A DNA stretch of 64,000 nucleotides from Ottowia flava (GTDB lineage: Bacteria; Pseudomonadota; Gammaproteobacteria; Burkholderiales; Burkholderiaceae_C): positions 1 to 64,000 of the forward strand of contig NZ_VRUA01000010.1 in the NCBI RefSeq assembly GCF_008017535.1, given 5' to 3'. Under the pieces are notes generated by a model. The model was not told the DNA's origin. It saw only the letters and a program-made list of their open reading frames with translations, and searched no databases. Positions within the stretch are counted from its first letter, which is position 1, and each line of letters begins with the position of its first letter. Below are positions 50,425 through 60,149 of the stretch, in pieces. Made by a program: the position numbers and the translations under genes.

Positions 50425-51582
50425 ATGAAGCCGTTCATCGAAACCATCGTCGTTGCCCTGGGCATGTGTGCGCTCTTTCCGGCCCACGCGGCGTCGTCCG
50501 CGCAGGTGGTCGTTGCCAACCTCGGTCAGCCCCGCGACACCTGCTCGGGTGGGAATGTTGTCTCAGGTACGATTCAAGCCACCAACATTGGCGCGACCGG
50601 TGTCTACGTGAACTTCACCGTCACCGCACCGAACTTCGTCGGTCACCGCTCGTCAGGAGACGGCCCACTCGCAGCAGGCGGGCCTATTGGCTATGGGTTT
50701 AGTTTCCCGTCAGCCTGGGGCTTGAACGCCGCCCCGGACACGCCGGTGACGCTCACCGTCTACACCTACACCGACACCGCCATGACCCATCCGGTCTACA
50801 GCTCGGCGTTCACCTGGAATTGCACGACGGGTGTTGGCGGCCCCGTGGTCAACACCGACCTGAGCGCCGTCGACGGCACGTGTGGCGCTGCCACTGGTGT
50901 TGCGGCCAGTAGCCCACCCACCGCCAACCTGTGTCAGGTCGGCACCGCTTCAGCGGTGTCCGGCAGTGGGCCGTGGACGTGGTCATGCGCTGGCAGCCAA
51001 GGCGGCAGCGCGGCTGCGTGCTCGGCGCCGCTGGCCGGCAACAAGATCTACAGCGCGCCATCGCCCACCGGGACTGGCACCATCACCGCCGCGCTCTCTG
51101 GCGGCGGCGACGCCTGCGGGTTCGCCGCCACGACTCGCTACATCGCTACCGAGCCGTCAGCGTCCCCCAGCACGCCCGCTGGGGTGGCGTTCCCGCACGG
51201 ACTGTTTGACTTCAGCGCCACGCAGTGTTCCAACGTCGAAGGAGGCGCGGCCAACATCACGCTGGAAGTGGCCTACCCGCAAACGCTTCCCGCCAATACC
51301 CAGTACTACAAGTGGGGGCCGACACCTGACAACCGGACGCCGCACTGGTACGTGATGCCGGCGTCGATCGTCAGAAACACGGCCACTTTCACGATCACCG
51401 ATGGCGGCCTGGGCGATGACGACCTGCAGACCAACGGCACCATTGTTGACCAAGGGGGCGCCGGCACGGGCACCGCCATCAGCACGGTACCCACGGCAAG
51501 CGTGTGGGCGCTGGCCGCCGCCGCGTTGATGCTCGGCCTCTCGGGAAGACGGCGGCTGCGGTACCGCCGGTCAAAACCCTAG
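50425..51582 (+). CDS. Secreted surface protein with choice-of-anchor-U-like domain and IPTL-CTERM-like sorting tail
   Basis: 385 residues. Signal peptide MKPFIETIVVALGMCALFPA (cleaved near AHAA). A Cys-containing beta-rich middle includes CGAATGVAASSPPTANLC and GPWTWSCAGSQGG, a module common in exported proteins. WYVMPASIVRNTATFTITDG followed by GLGDDDLQTNGTIVDQGG matches the choice-of-anchor U pattern. The C-terminus is a sorting-type tripartite tail: VPTASVWAL, a hydrophobic span, then RRRLRYRR. Such proteins are handled by exosortase-type enzymes (none here). ATG at 50425 starts the signal peptide. Probably regulated by the adjacent kinases. Confidence 0.8.
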   Translation: MKPFIETIVVALGMCALFPAHAASSAQVVVANLGQPRDTCSGGNVVSGTIQATNIGATGVYVNFTVTAPNFVGHRSSGDGPLAAGGPIGYGFSFPSAWGLNAAPDTPVTLTVYTYTDTAMTHPVYSSAFTWNCTTGVGGPVVNTDLSAVDGTCGAATGVAASSPPTANLCQVGTASAVSGSGPWTWSCAGSQGGSAAACSAPLAGNKIYSAPSPTGTGTITAALSGGGDACGFAATTRYIATEPSASPSTPAGVAFPHGLFDFSATQCSNVEGGAANITLEVAYPQTLPANTQYYKWGPTPDNRTPHWYVMPASIVRNTATFTITDGGLGDDDLQTNGTIVDQGGAGTGTAISTVPTASVWALAAAALMLGLSGRRRLRYRRSKP

Positions 51583-51611
51583 GGCGCTGTCTTCTTGCCT
51601 TGCGGGGCCGC

Positions 51612-52859
51612 TCATCGAAAGAAAAGGTACGCCACGGCGATCGCCGCCACCAAGCCCACCGCATCGGCGAACAGCGCGCAGGGCAGCGCGTGGCGCGTGT
51701 GCTTGACACCGACGCTGCCGAAGTACACGGCCAGCACGTAGAAGGTGGTTTCGGTCGAGCCCTGGATGATGGCGGCCAGCTTGCCAGCAAACGAATCGAC
51801 GCCGTGGGTCTGCATCACGTCCACCATCAGCCCGCGCGCGCCGGAGCCGGACAGCACCTTCATCAGCCCCACCGGCAGCGCCGGCAGGAAGTCGGTCGGC
51901 AGCCCCAGCGCCGACACGCCCGCGGTGATGGCGCCCATCAGCAAGTCCATCAAGCCTGCCGCGCGAAACACCGCGATCGCCACCAGCATGGCGACCAGGT
52001 AGGGGATGATGCCCACGGCCACGCCAAAGCCGTCCTTGGCCCCGTCGATGAAGGCGTCGTACACATTGACGCGGCGCAGCGCGCCAGCCACCAAGAACGC
52101 CGCGACCACCGCCAGAATGAAGCCAGCGCCGACCAAGCCCATGAGCTGCGCCGCCTGATCGGGCGGGTAGTGCGACAGCCACAGCACCAGCGCCCCCACC
52201 ACGGCGGCGAAGCCGGCGAACGGCAGCAGCAAGCCGGCGCGCCACAGTGGCAGCCGCTGCACCCAGGCCACCGCGACCAGGGCCGACAGCAGCGAGCAGG
52301 CGGTGGCGACCAGCGTGGGCAGAAAGATGTCGGCCGCATTGAAGCCGACCAAGCCCTGCTTAACGGCCAGCGTCTGGCGAATGGCGATGACCGAGGTGGG
52401 GATCAGCGTGAGCCCGGCGGTGTTCAGCACCAGGAACATGATTTGCGCGTTGGTGGCCGTGTCAGGCTTCGGGTTGAGCGACTGCAGCTCCTGCATCGCC
52501 TTCAGCCCGAGCGGCGTGGCCGCGTTGTCCAGGCCGAGCAGGTTGGCGCTGAGATTCATCGTCATCGCGCCCTGTGCCGGGTGGCCGCGAGGCACGCCGG
52601 GAAAGAGGTGGCGGAACACCGGGTTCACGCCGCGCGCAAAGGCGTCGATCATGCCGGCGCGCTCGCCGATCTTCATCAGCCCCAGCCACAGCGCCATCAT
52701 GCCGACCAGGCCGATGGAGATGTCAAAACCGGTTCTGGCCGCGTCGAACATGGCCGTGAGCAGGCGCGGAAACACCGTCCAGTCGCCCGCCAGCGTCTGC
52801 CCCAGTGCCGCGACGAAGGCGCTGAGAAAGAAACCCAGCCAGACGAAGTTCAGAACCAA
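51612..52859 (-). CDS. SpmA/SpmB-type (nucleoside recognition domain) membrane protein
   Basis: 415 residues, about ten membrane segments. It fuses two homologous halves known separately as spore maturation proteins SpmA and SpmB: first half with FVWLGFFLSAFVAAL, MTMNLSANLLGLDNAATPLG and PTSVIAIRQ; second half with DAFIDGAKDGFGVAVGIIPY, LPVGLMKVLSGSGARG and IQGSTETTFYVLAVYFG. The family is probably a transporter; the substrate is unknown and sporulation is not implied. TTG at 52859 is chosen because GGAGG lies 5 nt upstream; both come from an R1 copy. A GTG at 52883 would add eight repeat-encoded residues. Confidence 0.88.
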   Translation of the reverse strand: MVLNFVWLGFFLSAFVAALGQTLAGDWTVFPRLLTAMFDAARTGFDISIGLVGMMALWLGLMKIGERAGMIDAFARGVNPVFRHLFPGVPRGHPAQGAMTMNLSANLLGLDNAATPLGLKAMQELQSLNPKPDTATNAQIMFLVLNTAGLTLIPTSVIAIRQTLAVKQGLVGFNAADIFLPTLVATACSLLSALVAVAWVQRLPLWRAGLLLPFAGFAAVVGALVLWLSHYPPDQAAQLMGLVGAGFILAVVAAFLVAGALRRVNVYDAFIDGAKDGFGVAVGIIPYLVAMLVAIAVFRAAGLMDLLMGAITAGVSALGLPTDFLPALPVGLMKVLSGSGARGLMVDVMQTHGVDSFAGKLAAIIQGSTETTFYVLAVYFGSVGVKHTRHALPCALFADAVGLVAAIAVAYLFFR

Positions 52860-52910
52860 ATCAGCCTCCAGCGCTACAGCCACCTGCGCGACCAGCTATC
52901 AATGATATAG
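52851..52910 (-). repeat. R1 repeat at the SpmAB start
   Basis: Minus strand reads CATTGATAGCTGGTCGCGCA, GGTGGCTGTAGCGCTGG, AGGCTGATTTGGTTCTGAA. It includes the probable Shine-Dalgarno GGAGG and the TTG start. Confidence 0.9.
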
Positions 52911-53190
52911 CTGATTTGACAGCTCACGACGCACGGCAGTCAGGACAGAAGCGGAGACAGCAACACATCCCGTCGCACAAGCAGCGCGGGAGCGATCCTT
53001 TGACCCGCTTTGTGCAACCACGCGGCCAGCCAAAGCCCGGCGACGCCGCGCCGATCACTGCGCCAATGACCGCGGAGCAGGCCGACCCAGTGGCCGCCTT
53101 GGCCGGGCGCGCACCGGTCAACAGCGGCGCTCCCGCACGGGGGGTGGCGAAACATCGCGCAGCGCGTGGAACGTGGGGGGGGGCGATCCT
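52911..53190. repeat. Intergenic region with a GC-rich repeat (R2-like)
   Basis: No gene supported. Contains CCGCGGAGCAGGCC (shared with the copy near 54165) and the self-complementary GGCCGCCTTGGCC. A run of nine G residues occurs at 53175-53183. Confidence 0.45.
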
Positions 53191-53997
<807 letters not shown>

Positions 53998-54119
53998 GGT
54001 GCTGGTGCAGTGGGCAAGAGCGCAAATGGTAGCGCGGCTGGTTGGACGGTGGCCCCTCACCGCCGCAAGTTACGCCGTTCAAGCCAGGCGACCGCGGCCG
54101 CGCTGCAAAAGCCCCTCGC

Positions 54120-54268
54120 CGTCAACACGCCTCCGTCCAAGGCTGCGCAGCAAGCCGCCCCAAATGGCCGCGGAGCAGGCCAAACCCGCAGACGCCGTGC
54201 CCGGACCTGCGCCGGGCACTGACGTCGTCCCCCTGGAGGGGGAAGCCGCGTCAGCGGCTCAGGGGGTG
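54120..54268. repeat. R2 GC-rich repeat downstream of the EamA gene
   Basis: Contains TGCCCGGACCTGCGCCGGGCA (7-bp stem), TCCCCCTGGAGGGGGA and GCCGCGTCAGCGGC, each able to fold, in the order also seen at 60150-60303. It directly follows the eamA stop on the minus strand and may act as a terminator or RNA-stability element. Confidence 0.6.
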
Positions 54269-54269
54269 C

Positions 54270-55175
54270 TCACTTTTTCCGCGTGCCCAGCCACATCACC
54301 GCCCCCACCACGATCAGCGCGCCGACCAGCTGCACCGGCGCGATCGCCTGGCCGAGGATCAGCCACGCCAGGATCAGTGCGAACACCGGCTCGACGTTCA
54401 TGATGGCCGAGTTGCCGACCACGCCCAGGCGCGGCAGCACGGTGAACAGCAGCGTGATGCCGGTGCCGTACAGCAGCGTCAGCAGCGCCAAGCCCCACCA
54501 GCCGGGCGTCGCCGTGGGCAGCGCCGGGCCGCCGCCGACCAGCACCGCGCTGGCGGCCAGCACGCCCACCATGGCCATGGTGGCGAAGGTGCGCAGGCGC
54601 CCGTCCAGGCCGCCCGCCTCGTGCTGCGTCAACACCAGCGCCAGCCCGAAGGTGACCGACGCGCCCACGGCAAACGCCACGCCGGCGCCGATTTCGCGCC
54701 ATTGCCCGGCCGCGCCCAGGCCCGACGCCGCGCCCAGCACGTCCAGCGCCAGCACCAGCCCGATCAGAATCACCGGCATGGCGATCAATAACGCGCGCTC
54801 GGGCCGGTGGCCGTACAACAGGCGCGCCCACAGCGCGGTCATCAGCGGAAAGCTGTTGAACACCAGCAGCGCCAGCGCGACCGGCAGGCGCGCCACGGCG
54901 GAATAGAGGCACACGCTCTGGATGGCGATCAGCACCCCGATCGCCGGCAGCGCCTTGCGCTGGCGTGGCGTCAGCGTGAGCGGCACGCGGTTGATCATCA
55001 GCAACGCGCCCACCACCGCGGCGGTGACCAGGCTGCGGAACATCACGGCCGTGGGCACGTCCACGCCGTGGTTGAAGGCCATGCGCGCGGCCACGTGGTT
55101 GGCACCCATCAGCAGGGCAATGCACAGCAGCGTGGCGAAAGCCAGGCCGCTCAAGGCTCGGGTGGGCGCGGTCAT
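54270..55175 (-). CDS. EamA-family (DMT) transporter
   Basis: 301 residues, ten membrane segments in two EamA halves: ATLLCIALLMGANHVAARMA, AVMFRSLVTAAVVGALLMI, FNSFPLMTALWARLLYG; then EIGAGVAFAVGASVTFGLAL and NSAIMNVEPVFALILAWLIL. Family members export metabolites or amino acids; the substrate is unknown. It ends the minus-strand run that starts with the hpa genes, 55 bp after the ketopantoate-reductase-like gene, so it may export an aromatic acid or intermediate, but that is inference. Confidence 0.88.
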   Translation of the reverse strand: MTAPTRALSGLAFATLLCIALLMGANHVAARMAFNHGVDVPTAVMFRSLVTAAVVGALLMINRVPLTLTPRQRKALPAIGVLIAIQSVCLYSAVARLPVALALLVFNSFPLMTALWARLLYGHRPERALLIAMPVILIGLVLALDVLGAASGLGAAGQWREIGAGVAFAVGASVTFGLALVLTQHEAGGLDGRLRTFATMAMVGVLAASAVLVGGGPALPTATPGWWGLALLTLLYGTGITLLFTVLPRLGVVGNSAIMNVEPVFALILAWLILGQAIAPVQLVGALIVVGAVMWLGTRKK

Positions 55176-55230
55176 GCGCCCATCATCCCAGCGCGCCTGC
55201 GCCAGGACTGGCGCGTGGGCGACGCCTGTG

Positions 55231-56217
55231 TCACGCCGGGTACAGCCCGCGCGTGCGCGCGTGCAGGCGCGCCAGGCCCAGCAGCGCGTCCGTGGACGGC
55301 GTGGCCACGCCGGTCAGCGCGCCCAGCTCGCGCACCGCGCCGACCAGCGCGTCCAGCTCGACCGGCTTGCCCGCCTCGACATCCTGCAGCATCGACGGCT
55401 TGAAGCTGCCCAGCTTGCGCGTGACCGCGTGGCGGTCTTCGGGCGCCTGATCGATCGGGATGCCGATGCGCGCGCCGATCTCGCGCGCCTCCAGCATCAC
55501 GGCGCTCAGGAAACCGCGCACCAGCTCATCGTCGAGCACGCGGTCGCTGGCGGCACCGGTCAGCGCGCAGATCGGGTTCATCGTCATGTTGCCCCACAGC
55601 TTGTACCAAATGTCCTTCTGGATCTGCGGCGACACAGTCAGCTCAAAACCGGCGCGCGTGAGCAGCTCGGCCAGCGCCTGCAGCCGCGGCGAATCGCCGC
55701 CAGCGGGCTCGCCGATGATCAGGCCCGCGCCCTTGTGGCGGCGGACCACGCCGGGCGCCTCGACGGCACAGCTCGCGTGCACCACGCTGCCGATGACCTG
55801 CGCGGCCGGCACGGCGCGCGCAATGGTGCCGTCCGGGTCCACCGATTCAAGCGTGCGACCCTCGGCCGGGCCACCAAAGCCCTGCAGAAACCACCACGGC
55901 ACGCCGTTCATGGCCGTGAGCACCACCGTCTGCGGCCCGACCAGCGGGCCGATGGCACGCGCCACGTCGGGCATGGCGGGCGCCTTGACGGCCACGATGA
56001 CGAGGTCCTGCACCCCCAGGTCGGCCGGCTGGTCGCTGGCGTGAACGGGGTAGGTCGTTTCCTGGTCGCCATCGCGCAGGCGCAGACCGTGGGCGCGCAG
56101 GGCCGCCAGCGTGTCGCCGCGCGCCACCGCGCTGACCTGCGCGCCAGCCGCGGCCAGCCACGCGCCCATCCAGCCGCCGATGGCGCCGGCGCCGTAGATT
56201 GCCACTTTTTGAATCAT
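55231..56217 (-). CDS. 2-dehydropantoate 2-reductase-family protein
   Basis: 328 residues of the ApbA/PanE family, NADPH-dependent. Dinucleotide motif VAIYGAGAIGGWMGAWLA (5-22), VIVAVKAPAMPDV, and the C-terminal domain with WYKLWGNMTMNPICALTG (catalytic Lys and Asn), ELDALVGAVRELG. It may be PanE proper or a paralogue acting on another 2-keto acid, suggested by its position behind a catabolic operon. The ATG is preceded by GGAGG at 5 nt supplied by R1. Confidence 0.85.
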   Translation of the reverse strand: MIQKVAIYGAGAIGGWMGAWLAAAGAQVSAVARGDTLAALRAHGLRLRDGDQETTYPVHASDQPADLGVQDLVIVAVKAPAMPDVARAIGPLVGPQTVVLTAMNGVPWWFLQGFGGPAEGRTLESVDPDGTIARAVPAAQVIGSVVHASCAVEAPGVVRRHKGAGLIIGEPAGGDSPRLQALAELLTRAGFELTVSPQIQKDIWYKLWGNMTMNPICALTGAASDRVLDDELVRGFLSAVMLEAREIGARIGIPIDQAPEDRHAVTRKLGSFKPSMLQDVEAGKPVELDALVGAVRELGALTGVATPSTDALLGLARLHARTRGLYPA

Positions 56218-56268
56218 TTAGGCCTCCAGCCTTACAACCATCTGCGCAGGCAGCTTCAATTTTTATAG
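56212..56268 (-). repeat. R1 repeat linking the class II aldolase and panE-like genes
   Basis: Minus strand reads TATAAAAATTGAAGCTGCC, TGCGCAGATGGTTGTAAGG, CTGGAGGCCTAAATGATTC. It contains the aldolase stop (TGA), the Shine-Dalgarno GGAGG and the start codon of the next gene. Confidence 0.85.
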
Positions 56269-57038
56269 CTCGAATCGATCCGATCGATCTGCCGCACGAG
56301 CGCGTTGAACACGTCCTGCCCCGCGCCGCGCTTCGGATCGAACTGCAGCGAGTCGCGCGTGCATTTGGCCGCGATGGCTTCGGGCACCGGCAGCGGCGCG
56401 CCCATGCTTTGCGTGGCCAGCTGGATCTCGCAGGCGCGCTGCAAGGTCCACAGCACGGCGAAGGCTTGCGGCAGCGTCTGGCCCCAGCTCAGCAGGCCGT
56501 GGTTGCGCAGGATGACGGCCGAGCGCTGACCGATGCTTTGCAGCACACGCGGCCCTTCTTCCGCGTGGATGGTGATGCCCTCGAAGTCGTGGTAGGCCAC
56601 CATGTCGTGCAGCTGCGCACTGTAGAAGTTGCTTTGCGACAGGCCGCTGGCCAGCGAGGCGATGGCCACGCCCGCCGTCGTGTGCGTGTGCATGACGCAA
56701 TGCGCGCCTTCGATGCCCGCATGGATCGTGCTGTGCAGCACGTAACCTGCCGGGTTGATGGGGTAGACCGAACTGTCCAGGATGTCGCCCGCCAGGTTGA
56801 CCTTGACCAGGTTGCTCGCCGTGACCTCGGTGTAGTGCAGGCCGAAGGGGTTGATGAGGAACTGTTTCTCACCGCCGGTCACGCTGTCGGGCAGGCGCAG
56901 CGTGATGTGGTTGTAGATCATCTCCGTCCAGCCCAGCAGGGCGAAGACGCGGTAGCACGCGGCCAATTGCTGGCGCGCGGCGAGTTCGTCGGGGTGCAGT
57001 TCGGGCCGCGCGGTGGCGGCGGCTTGGTCGCGTTGCAT
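56256..57038 (-). CDS. Class II aldolase/adducin-family protein
   Basis: 260 residues of the zinc-dependent class II aldolase family. Substrate and metal sites: YNHITLRLPD, PFGLHYTEVTASNLVKV, HAGIEGAHCVMHTHTTAGVA (metal histidines) and ILRNHGLLSWG. Many such proteins in this order are fused-name adducin-like enzymes of unknown specificity. In the hpa operon it may act on a hydroxy-acid product, beside HpaI which is a class II metal aldolase of another fold. ATG at 57038 has GAGGAGA 7 nt upstream. Confidence 0.88.
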   Translation of the reverse strand: MQRDQAAATARPELHPDELAARQQLAACYRVFALLGWTEMIYNHITLRLPDSVTGGEKQFLINPFGLHYTEVTASNLVKVNLAGDILDSSVYPINPAGYVLHSTIHAGIEGAHCVMHTHTTAGVAIASLASGLSQSNFYSAQLHDMVAYHDFEGITIHAEEGPRVLQSIGQRSAVILRNHGLLSWGQTLPQAFAVLWTLQRACEIQLATQSMGAPLPVPEAIAAKCTRDSLQFDPKRGAGQDVFNALVRQIDRIDSSYKN

Positions 57039-57063
57039 GCGGGTCTCCTCGTTCGGGTCGCGC

Positions 57064-57891
57064 TCAGTACACACTGCCCTTGGCAGGCGCGGGCGGCGGC
57101 GCAACGTCCTTGAATTTTGCCGCCAGCGCGCTGGTCTGGCGCACCAGAATCTGCGTGTCCAGCCCCACCGCCACGAACTGGGCACCCAGCGTCAGGTAGT
57201 GCCGCGCCTGCGCCTCGTCCGACGTCAGGATGCCGGGCGCCTTGCCGGCCTGGCGAATGCGCGCGATGCTGTCTTCGATGGCGGCTTGTACTTCCGGATG
57301 CCCAGGGTTGCCCACGTGGCCCATCGACGCGGACAGGTCGGCCGGGCCGATGAAGACGCCGTGCACACCGGGCGTGGACGCGATCGCGTCCAGGTTGCGC
57401 AGCGCCTCGGTGGTCTCGGCCTGCACCAGCAGGCACACCTGTTGGTTGGCTTCCTTGGCGTACTGCGGGTAACGCCCCCAGCGCGACGCACGCGCGCCGG
57501 CCATGCCGCGGATGCCGCCCTGGCCGTCGTCCTGCGGGTAGCGCGTGGCGCGCACCAGCTCGGCGGCCTGCTCGGCCGTGTCGACCATCGGCACCAGCAG
57601 GGTTTGCACGCCCAAGTCGAGGTACTGCTTGATCAGCACCGCGCCCTGGTGGCCGTAGCCCATGGGCACGCGCGCCACGGCGTGCGTGCCCGGGTACGCA
57701 GCGATCGCCTGCAGCTGCGACAGGATGTCGGTCAGGCCGTTGGGTGCGTGTTCACCATCGATCAGCAGCCAGTCGAAGCCGGCGCCGGCGCAGATCTCGG
57801 CGCTGTAGGCGTTGGCCAGGCCGAGCCACAGGCCGATCTGCGGCTGACCGGCGGCGAGGGTTTGTTTGAAAGCGTTGACGGGGGTTTGCAT
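57064..57891 (-). CDS. hpaI: 4-hydroxy-2-oxoheptanedioate aldolase
   Basis: 275 residues of the HpcH/HpaI family. It cleaves 4-hydroxy-2-oxoheptanedioate to pyruvate and succinate semialdehyde, the last step of the homoprotocatechuate pathway. Signatures: [73 protein letters not shown], and [17 protein letters not shown] (metal-binding Glu and Asp). 9 bp after hpaH. Confidence 0.94.
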   Translation of the reverse strand: MQTPVNAFKQTLAAGQPQIGLWLGLANAYSAEICAGAGFDWLLIDGEHAPNGLTDILSQLQAIAAYPGTHAVARVPMGYGHQGAVLIKQYLDLGVQTLLVPMVDTAEQAAELVRATRYPQDDGQGGIRGMAGARASRWGRYPQYAKEANQQVCLLVQAETTEALRNLDAIASTPGVHGVFIGPADLSASMGHVGNPGHPEVQAAIEDSIARIRQAGKAPGILTSDEAQARHYLTLGAQFVAVGLDTQILVRQTSALAAKFKDVAPPPAPAKGSVY

Positions 57892-57900
57892 AGCGGTCTT

Positions 57901-58716
57901 TCAGACGAAACGGAATTGCAACCGGCCCAGCGGCCCATAGTCGGCGTCGAACACATCGCCCTGCTTGGCCGCCGCCGGCCGCGTGAACGAGCCGGCCAGC
58001 ACGGTTTGCCCGGCTTTCAGCGATTCGCCCCAGGGCGCGAGTTTGTTGGCCAGCCAGGCAATGCCGATGGCGGGGTCGCCCTGCACGCCGGCGGCGAGGC
58101 CCGTTTCTTCGACCGCACCGTTCTGGCGCAGGATGGCGCCGACCCAGGGGCGGTTGGTGGCGCGCGCGTCGGCACGCTCGGCACCCACCACGATGGCGGC
58201 GTTGGCGGCGTTGTCGCTGATGGTGTCGTAGACCTTGCGCATGACCTTGGTGTGGCGGTCGAACTGCTCGATGCGCGAATCGATGATCTCGATGGCGGGG
58301 GTGACGTAGTCGGTCGCGGCCAGCACCTGTTCCACATCCACGTTCGGGCCGGTCAGATCGGCCTTGAGCACGAAGGCCAGCTCCACCTCCACCCGTGGTG
58401 CGATGAAGCGCGTGAACGGGATGTCCAGCACCTCGCCGGGCGTGCAGGTGAACAGCATGGAGTCAAGCAGCGTGCCGTAATCCGGCTCGTCGATCTGGCT
58501 GGCCTGCTGCATGGCGCGCGAGGTCAGGCCGATCTTGTGGCCGATCACGCGCCTGCCCGCGGCCAGCTGCATCGCCACCCAGGCACGGCTGATGCGGTAG
58601 CCGTCCTCGATCGTCATGCCGGGAAAGCGCTTGGAGAAATGCTCGAGCTGCACGCGCGAGGTTTCGCTGTGCTGCAGCTCGGCGGCGAGGTCTTGGATTT
58701 GGTCGTCGGTCAGCAT
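57901..58716 (-). CDS. hpaH: 2-oxo-hept-4-ene-1,7-dioate hydratase
   Basis: 271 residues of the MhpD/HpaH hydratase family. It hydrates 2-oxohept-4-ene-1,7-dioate before HpaI cleavage. Motifs: [55 protein letters not shown] (metal carboxylates), [11 protein letters not shown], and [20 protein letters not shown]. 4 bp after hpaF and 9 bp before hpaI. Confidence 0.95.
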   Translation of the reverse strand: MLTDDQIQDLAAELQHSETSRVQLEHFSKRFPGMTIEDGYRISRAWVAMQLAAGRRVIGHKIGLTSRAMQQASQIDEPDYGTLLDSMLFTCTPGEVLDIPFTRFIAPRVEVELAFVLKADLTGPNVDVEQVLAATDYVTPAIEIIDSRIEQFDRHTKVMRKVYDTISDNAANAAIVVGAERADARATNRPWVGAILRQNGAVEETGLAAGVQGDPAIGIAWLANKLAPWGESLKAGQTVLAGSFTRPAAAKQGDVFDADYGPLGRLQFRFV

Positions 58717-58720
58717 GCGA

Positions 58721-59179
58721 TCAGCTCTTCTTGAACAAGGGGTGCAGGGTGCTGTGCTTGGCGTCGAACACCTCCGGGCCTTCGTCGATCTGCAAGGTCA
58801 GGCCAATGTGCCGGCTCGCCATCACAGCATCCAATCGAGCTCTGGCGCTGGCCAGGATTGCGCGACCAGCTTCTGTTTGTATAGCAGCGGTGCGCCCGCG
58901 ACCCATGCGCAGGTTGAGGTACATGAAGCCGTATTCGCCCGGGTCATTGCCGGTGATGCCCGTCTTGCCAGCGCCCTGCGCACGGCCAGCAGCGCCCCCA
59001 TCGGCCACGGCAAAGTGCGGCGCCGGGTAGGCCAGCACGCGGGTGCCGCCGGTCGGAAAGACCGCCTCGCCCCTCTCGTCGCGCACGCCGATCATGGCGT
59101 CGGCCAGGTCGCGGCACAGGGCGGGCATGTCGACCACGGCGTCGAGGTTGCTGGTGTAGAGAATGACCAGGTGCGGCAT
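58721..59179 (-). CDS. hpaF: 5-carboxymethyl-2-hydroxymuconate Delta-isomerase with an R1 insertion
   Basis: 152 residues of the HpaF/CHMI tautomerase-like family, with the catalytic proline exposed after Met removal ([12 protein letters not shown]). It isomerises CHM to 5-oxopent-3-ene-1,2,5-tricarboxylate. Motifs [18 protein letters not shown] and [16 protein letters not shown] are intact; the protein then carries about 20 nonconserved residues (99-118) coded by R1 before [11 protein letters not shown]. Usual length is near 125-130. 14 bp after hpaD, 4 bp before hpaH. Confidence 0.92.
   Translation of the reverse strand: MPHLVILYTSNLDAVVDMPALCRDLADAMIGVRDERGEAVFPTGGTRVLAYPAPHFAVADGGAAGRAQGAGKTGITGNDPGEYGFMYLNLRMGRGRTAAIQTEAGRAILASARARLDAVMASRHIGLTLQIDEGPEVFDAKHSTLHPLFKKS
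58826..58885 (-). repeat. R1 repeat inside hpaF
   Basis: Minus strand reads CTATACAAACAGAAGCTGGT, CGCGCAATCCTGGCCAGCGC ... CTCGATTGGATG. Encodes HpaF residues 99-118 in frame. Confidence 0.75.
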
Positions 59180-59193
59180 GCGCGGCGCCCTGC

Positions 59194-60117
59194 TTACAGC
59201 CGCGGAAACGCACGGTAGCTGCCGGCGCGCGAAGCTTCGGGCTGCGGTACGGCGCTGCCGTCTTGCGGCGTGACGGGGAAGATGGCGTTGATCTGCCCGG
59301 TGCCCGATGCGCCGAAGTACGGTGTGACCACCTCGACCTGGCCGTCGTAGGCCGACCAGCCGAGCGCGCCGAGCAGCATGGCGGTGTCGTGCATGAAGCC
59401 TTCGCCGTGGCCCTTGCTGGCGTACTCGGGCAGCATGGCGCAGAAGTCGGCCCATTCGCCGCGCTGCCACATGCCGACCACGTCGTGGTCCAGCCGCTCC
59501 AGGAACGGGCTCCAGACCTTGAAGGCGAACTCGGGCGCCAGGCCGTTCTGCGCAAAGCGGTGCGACAGCGAGCCGCTGGCGAAGAAGGCGACGGTGCCGT
59601 CGTAATGCTTTTCCACCGCTTCGCGCATGGCCCAGCCCAATCGGGCGCTGTCGTTCAGGTAGTGGCTGGTGCACAGCGCCGACACGCAGATCGCCTTGAA
59701 GTGCTGGTCGGCATTCATGTAGCGCATGGGCACCAGCGTGCCGTATTCGGGGCCCAGCGTCGTGGCGTCGTGCGCCAGCGTTTCCACGCCGTGCTCGTTG
59801 CAGACCTGCGCCAGCAAACGCCCCAGCTCGGGGTTGCTGGGGCAGGCAAAGCCCATGTTGCGGATGAAGTGCGGCAGCTCGTTGCTGGTGTAGGTGCCTT
59901 CCCAGTGCGGCGCGCAGTTGATGTGGTAGTTGGCGTTGACCAGCCAGTGCGTGTCGAACACCACGATAGTGTCCACGCCCAGCTCGCGGCAGCGCCGCCC
60001 GATTTCCTTGTGACCGTCGATCGCGTCCTGCCGCGTGCCCTGGCGCGGGCCGGGCAGCTCGCTCAGGTACATGCTGGGCACGTGGGTGATCTTGGCGGCC
60101 AATGCCAGTTTGCCCAT
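59194..60117 (-). CDS. hpaD: 3,4-dihydroxyphenylacetate 2,3-dioxygenase
   Basis: 307 residues of the class III (LigB-type) extradiol ring-cleavage dioxygenases. It opens homoprotocatechuate between C2 and C3 using Fe2+ or Mn2+. Iron ligands are in AAKITHVPSMYLSE (His) and VVFDTHWLVNANYH (His); downstream are DATTLGPEYGTLVPMRYMNA and SGSLSHRFAQNG. The ATG at 60117 is chosen because MGKLALAAKITHVPSM is the family start. It is separated from hpaE by a TctC gene and an R2 copy. Confidence 0.95.
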   Translation of the reverse strand: MGKLALAAKITHVPSMYLSELPGPRQGTRQDAIDGHKEIGRRCRELGVDTIVVFDTHWLVNANYHINCAPHWEGTYTSNELPHFIRNMGFACPSNPELGRLLAQVCNEHGVETLAHDATTLGPEYGTLVPMRYMNADQHFKAICVSALCTSHYLNDSARLGWAMREAVEKHYDGTVAFFASGSLSHRFAQNGLAPEFAFKVWSPFLERLDHDVVGMWQRGEWADFCAMLPEYASKGHGEGFMHDTAMLLGALGWSAYDGQVEVVTPYFGASGTGQINAIFPVTPQDGSAVPQPEASRAGSYRAFPRL

Positions 60118-60149
60118 GGTGTGTCTCCTTGAAGAAGTGTGATCAGCCT

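Noticed and set aside
53175-53183. Run of nine G residues as a phase-variation tract
   Set aside because: It lies between genes, 8 bp past a stop codon, and is not placed in a promoter spacer or coding region that I can identify.
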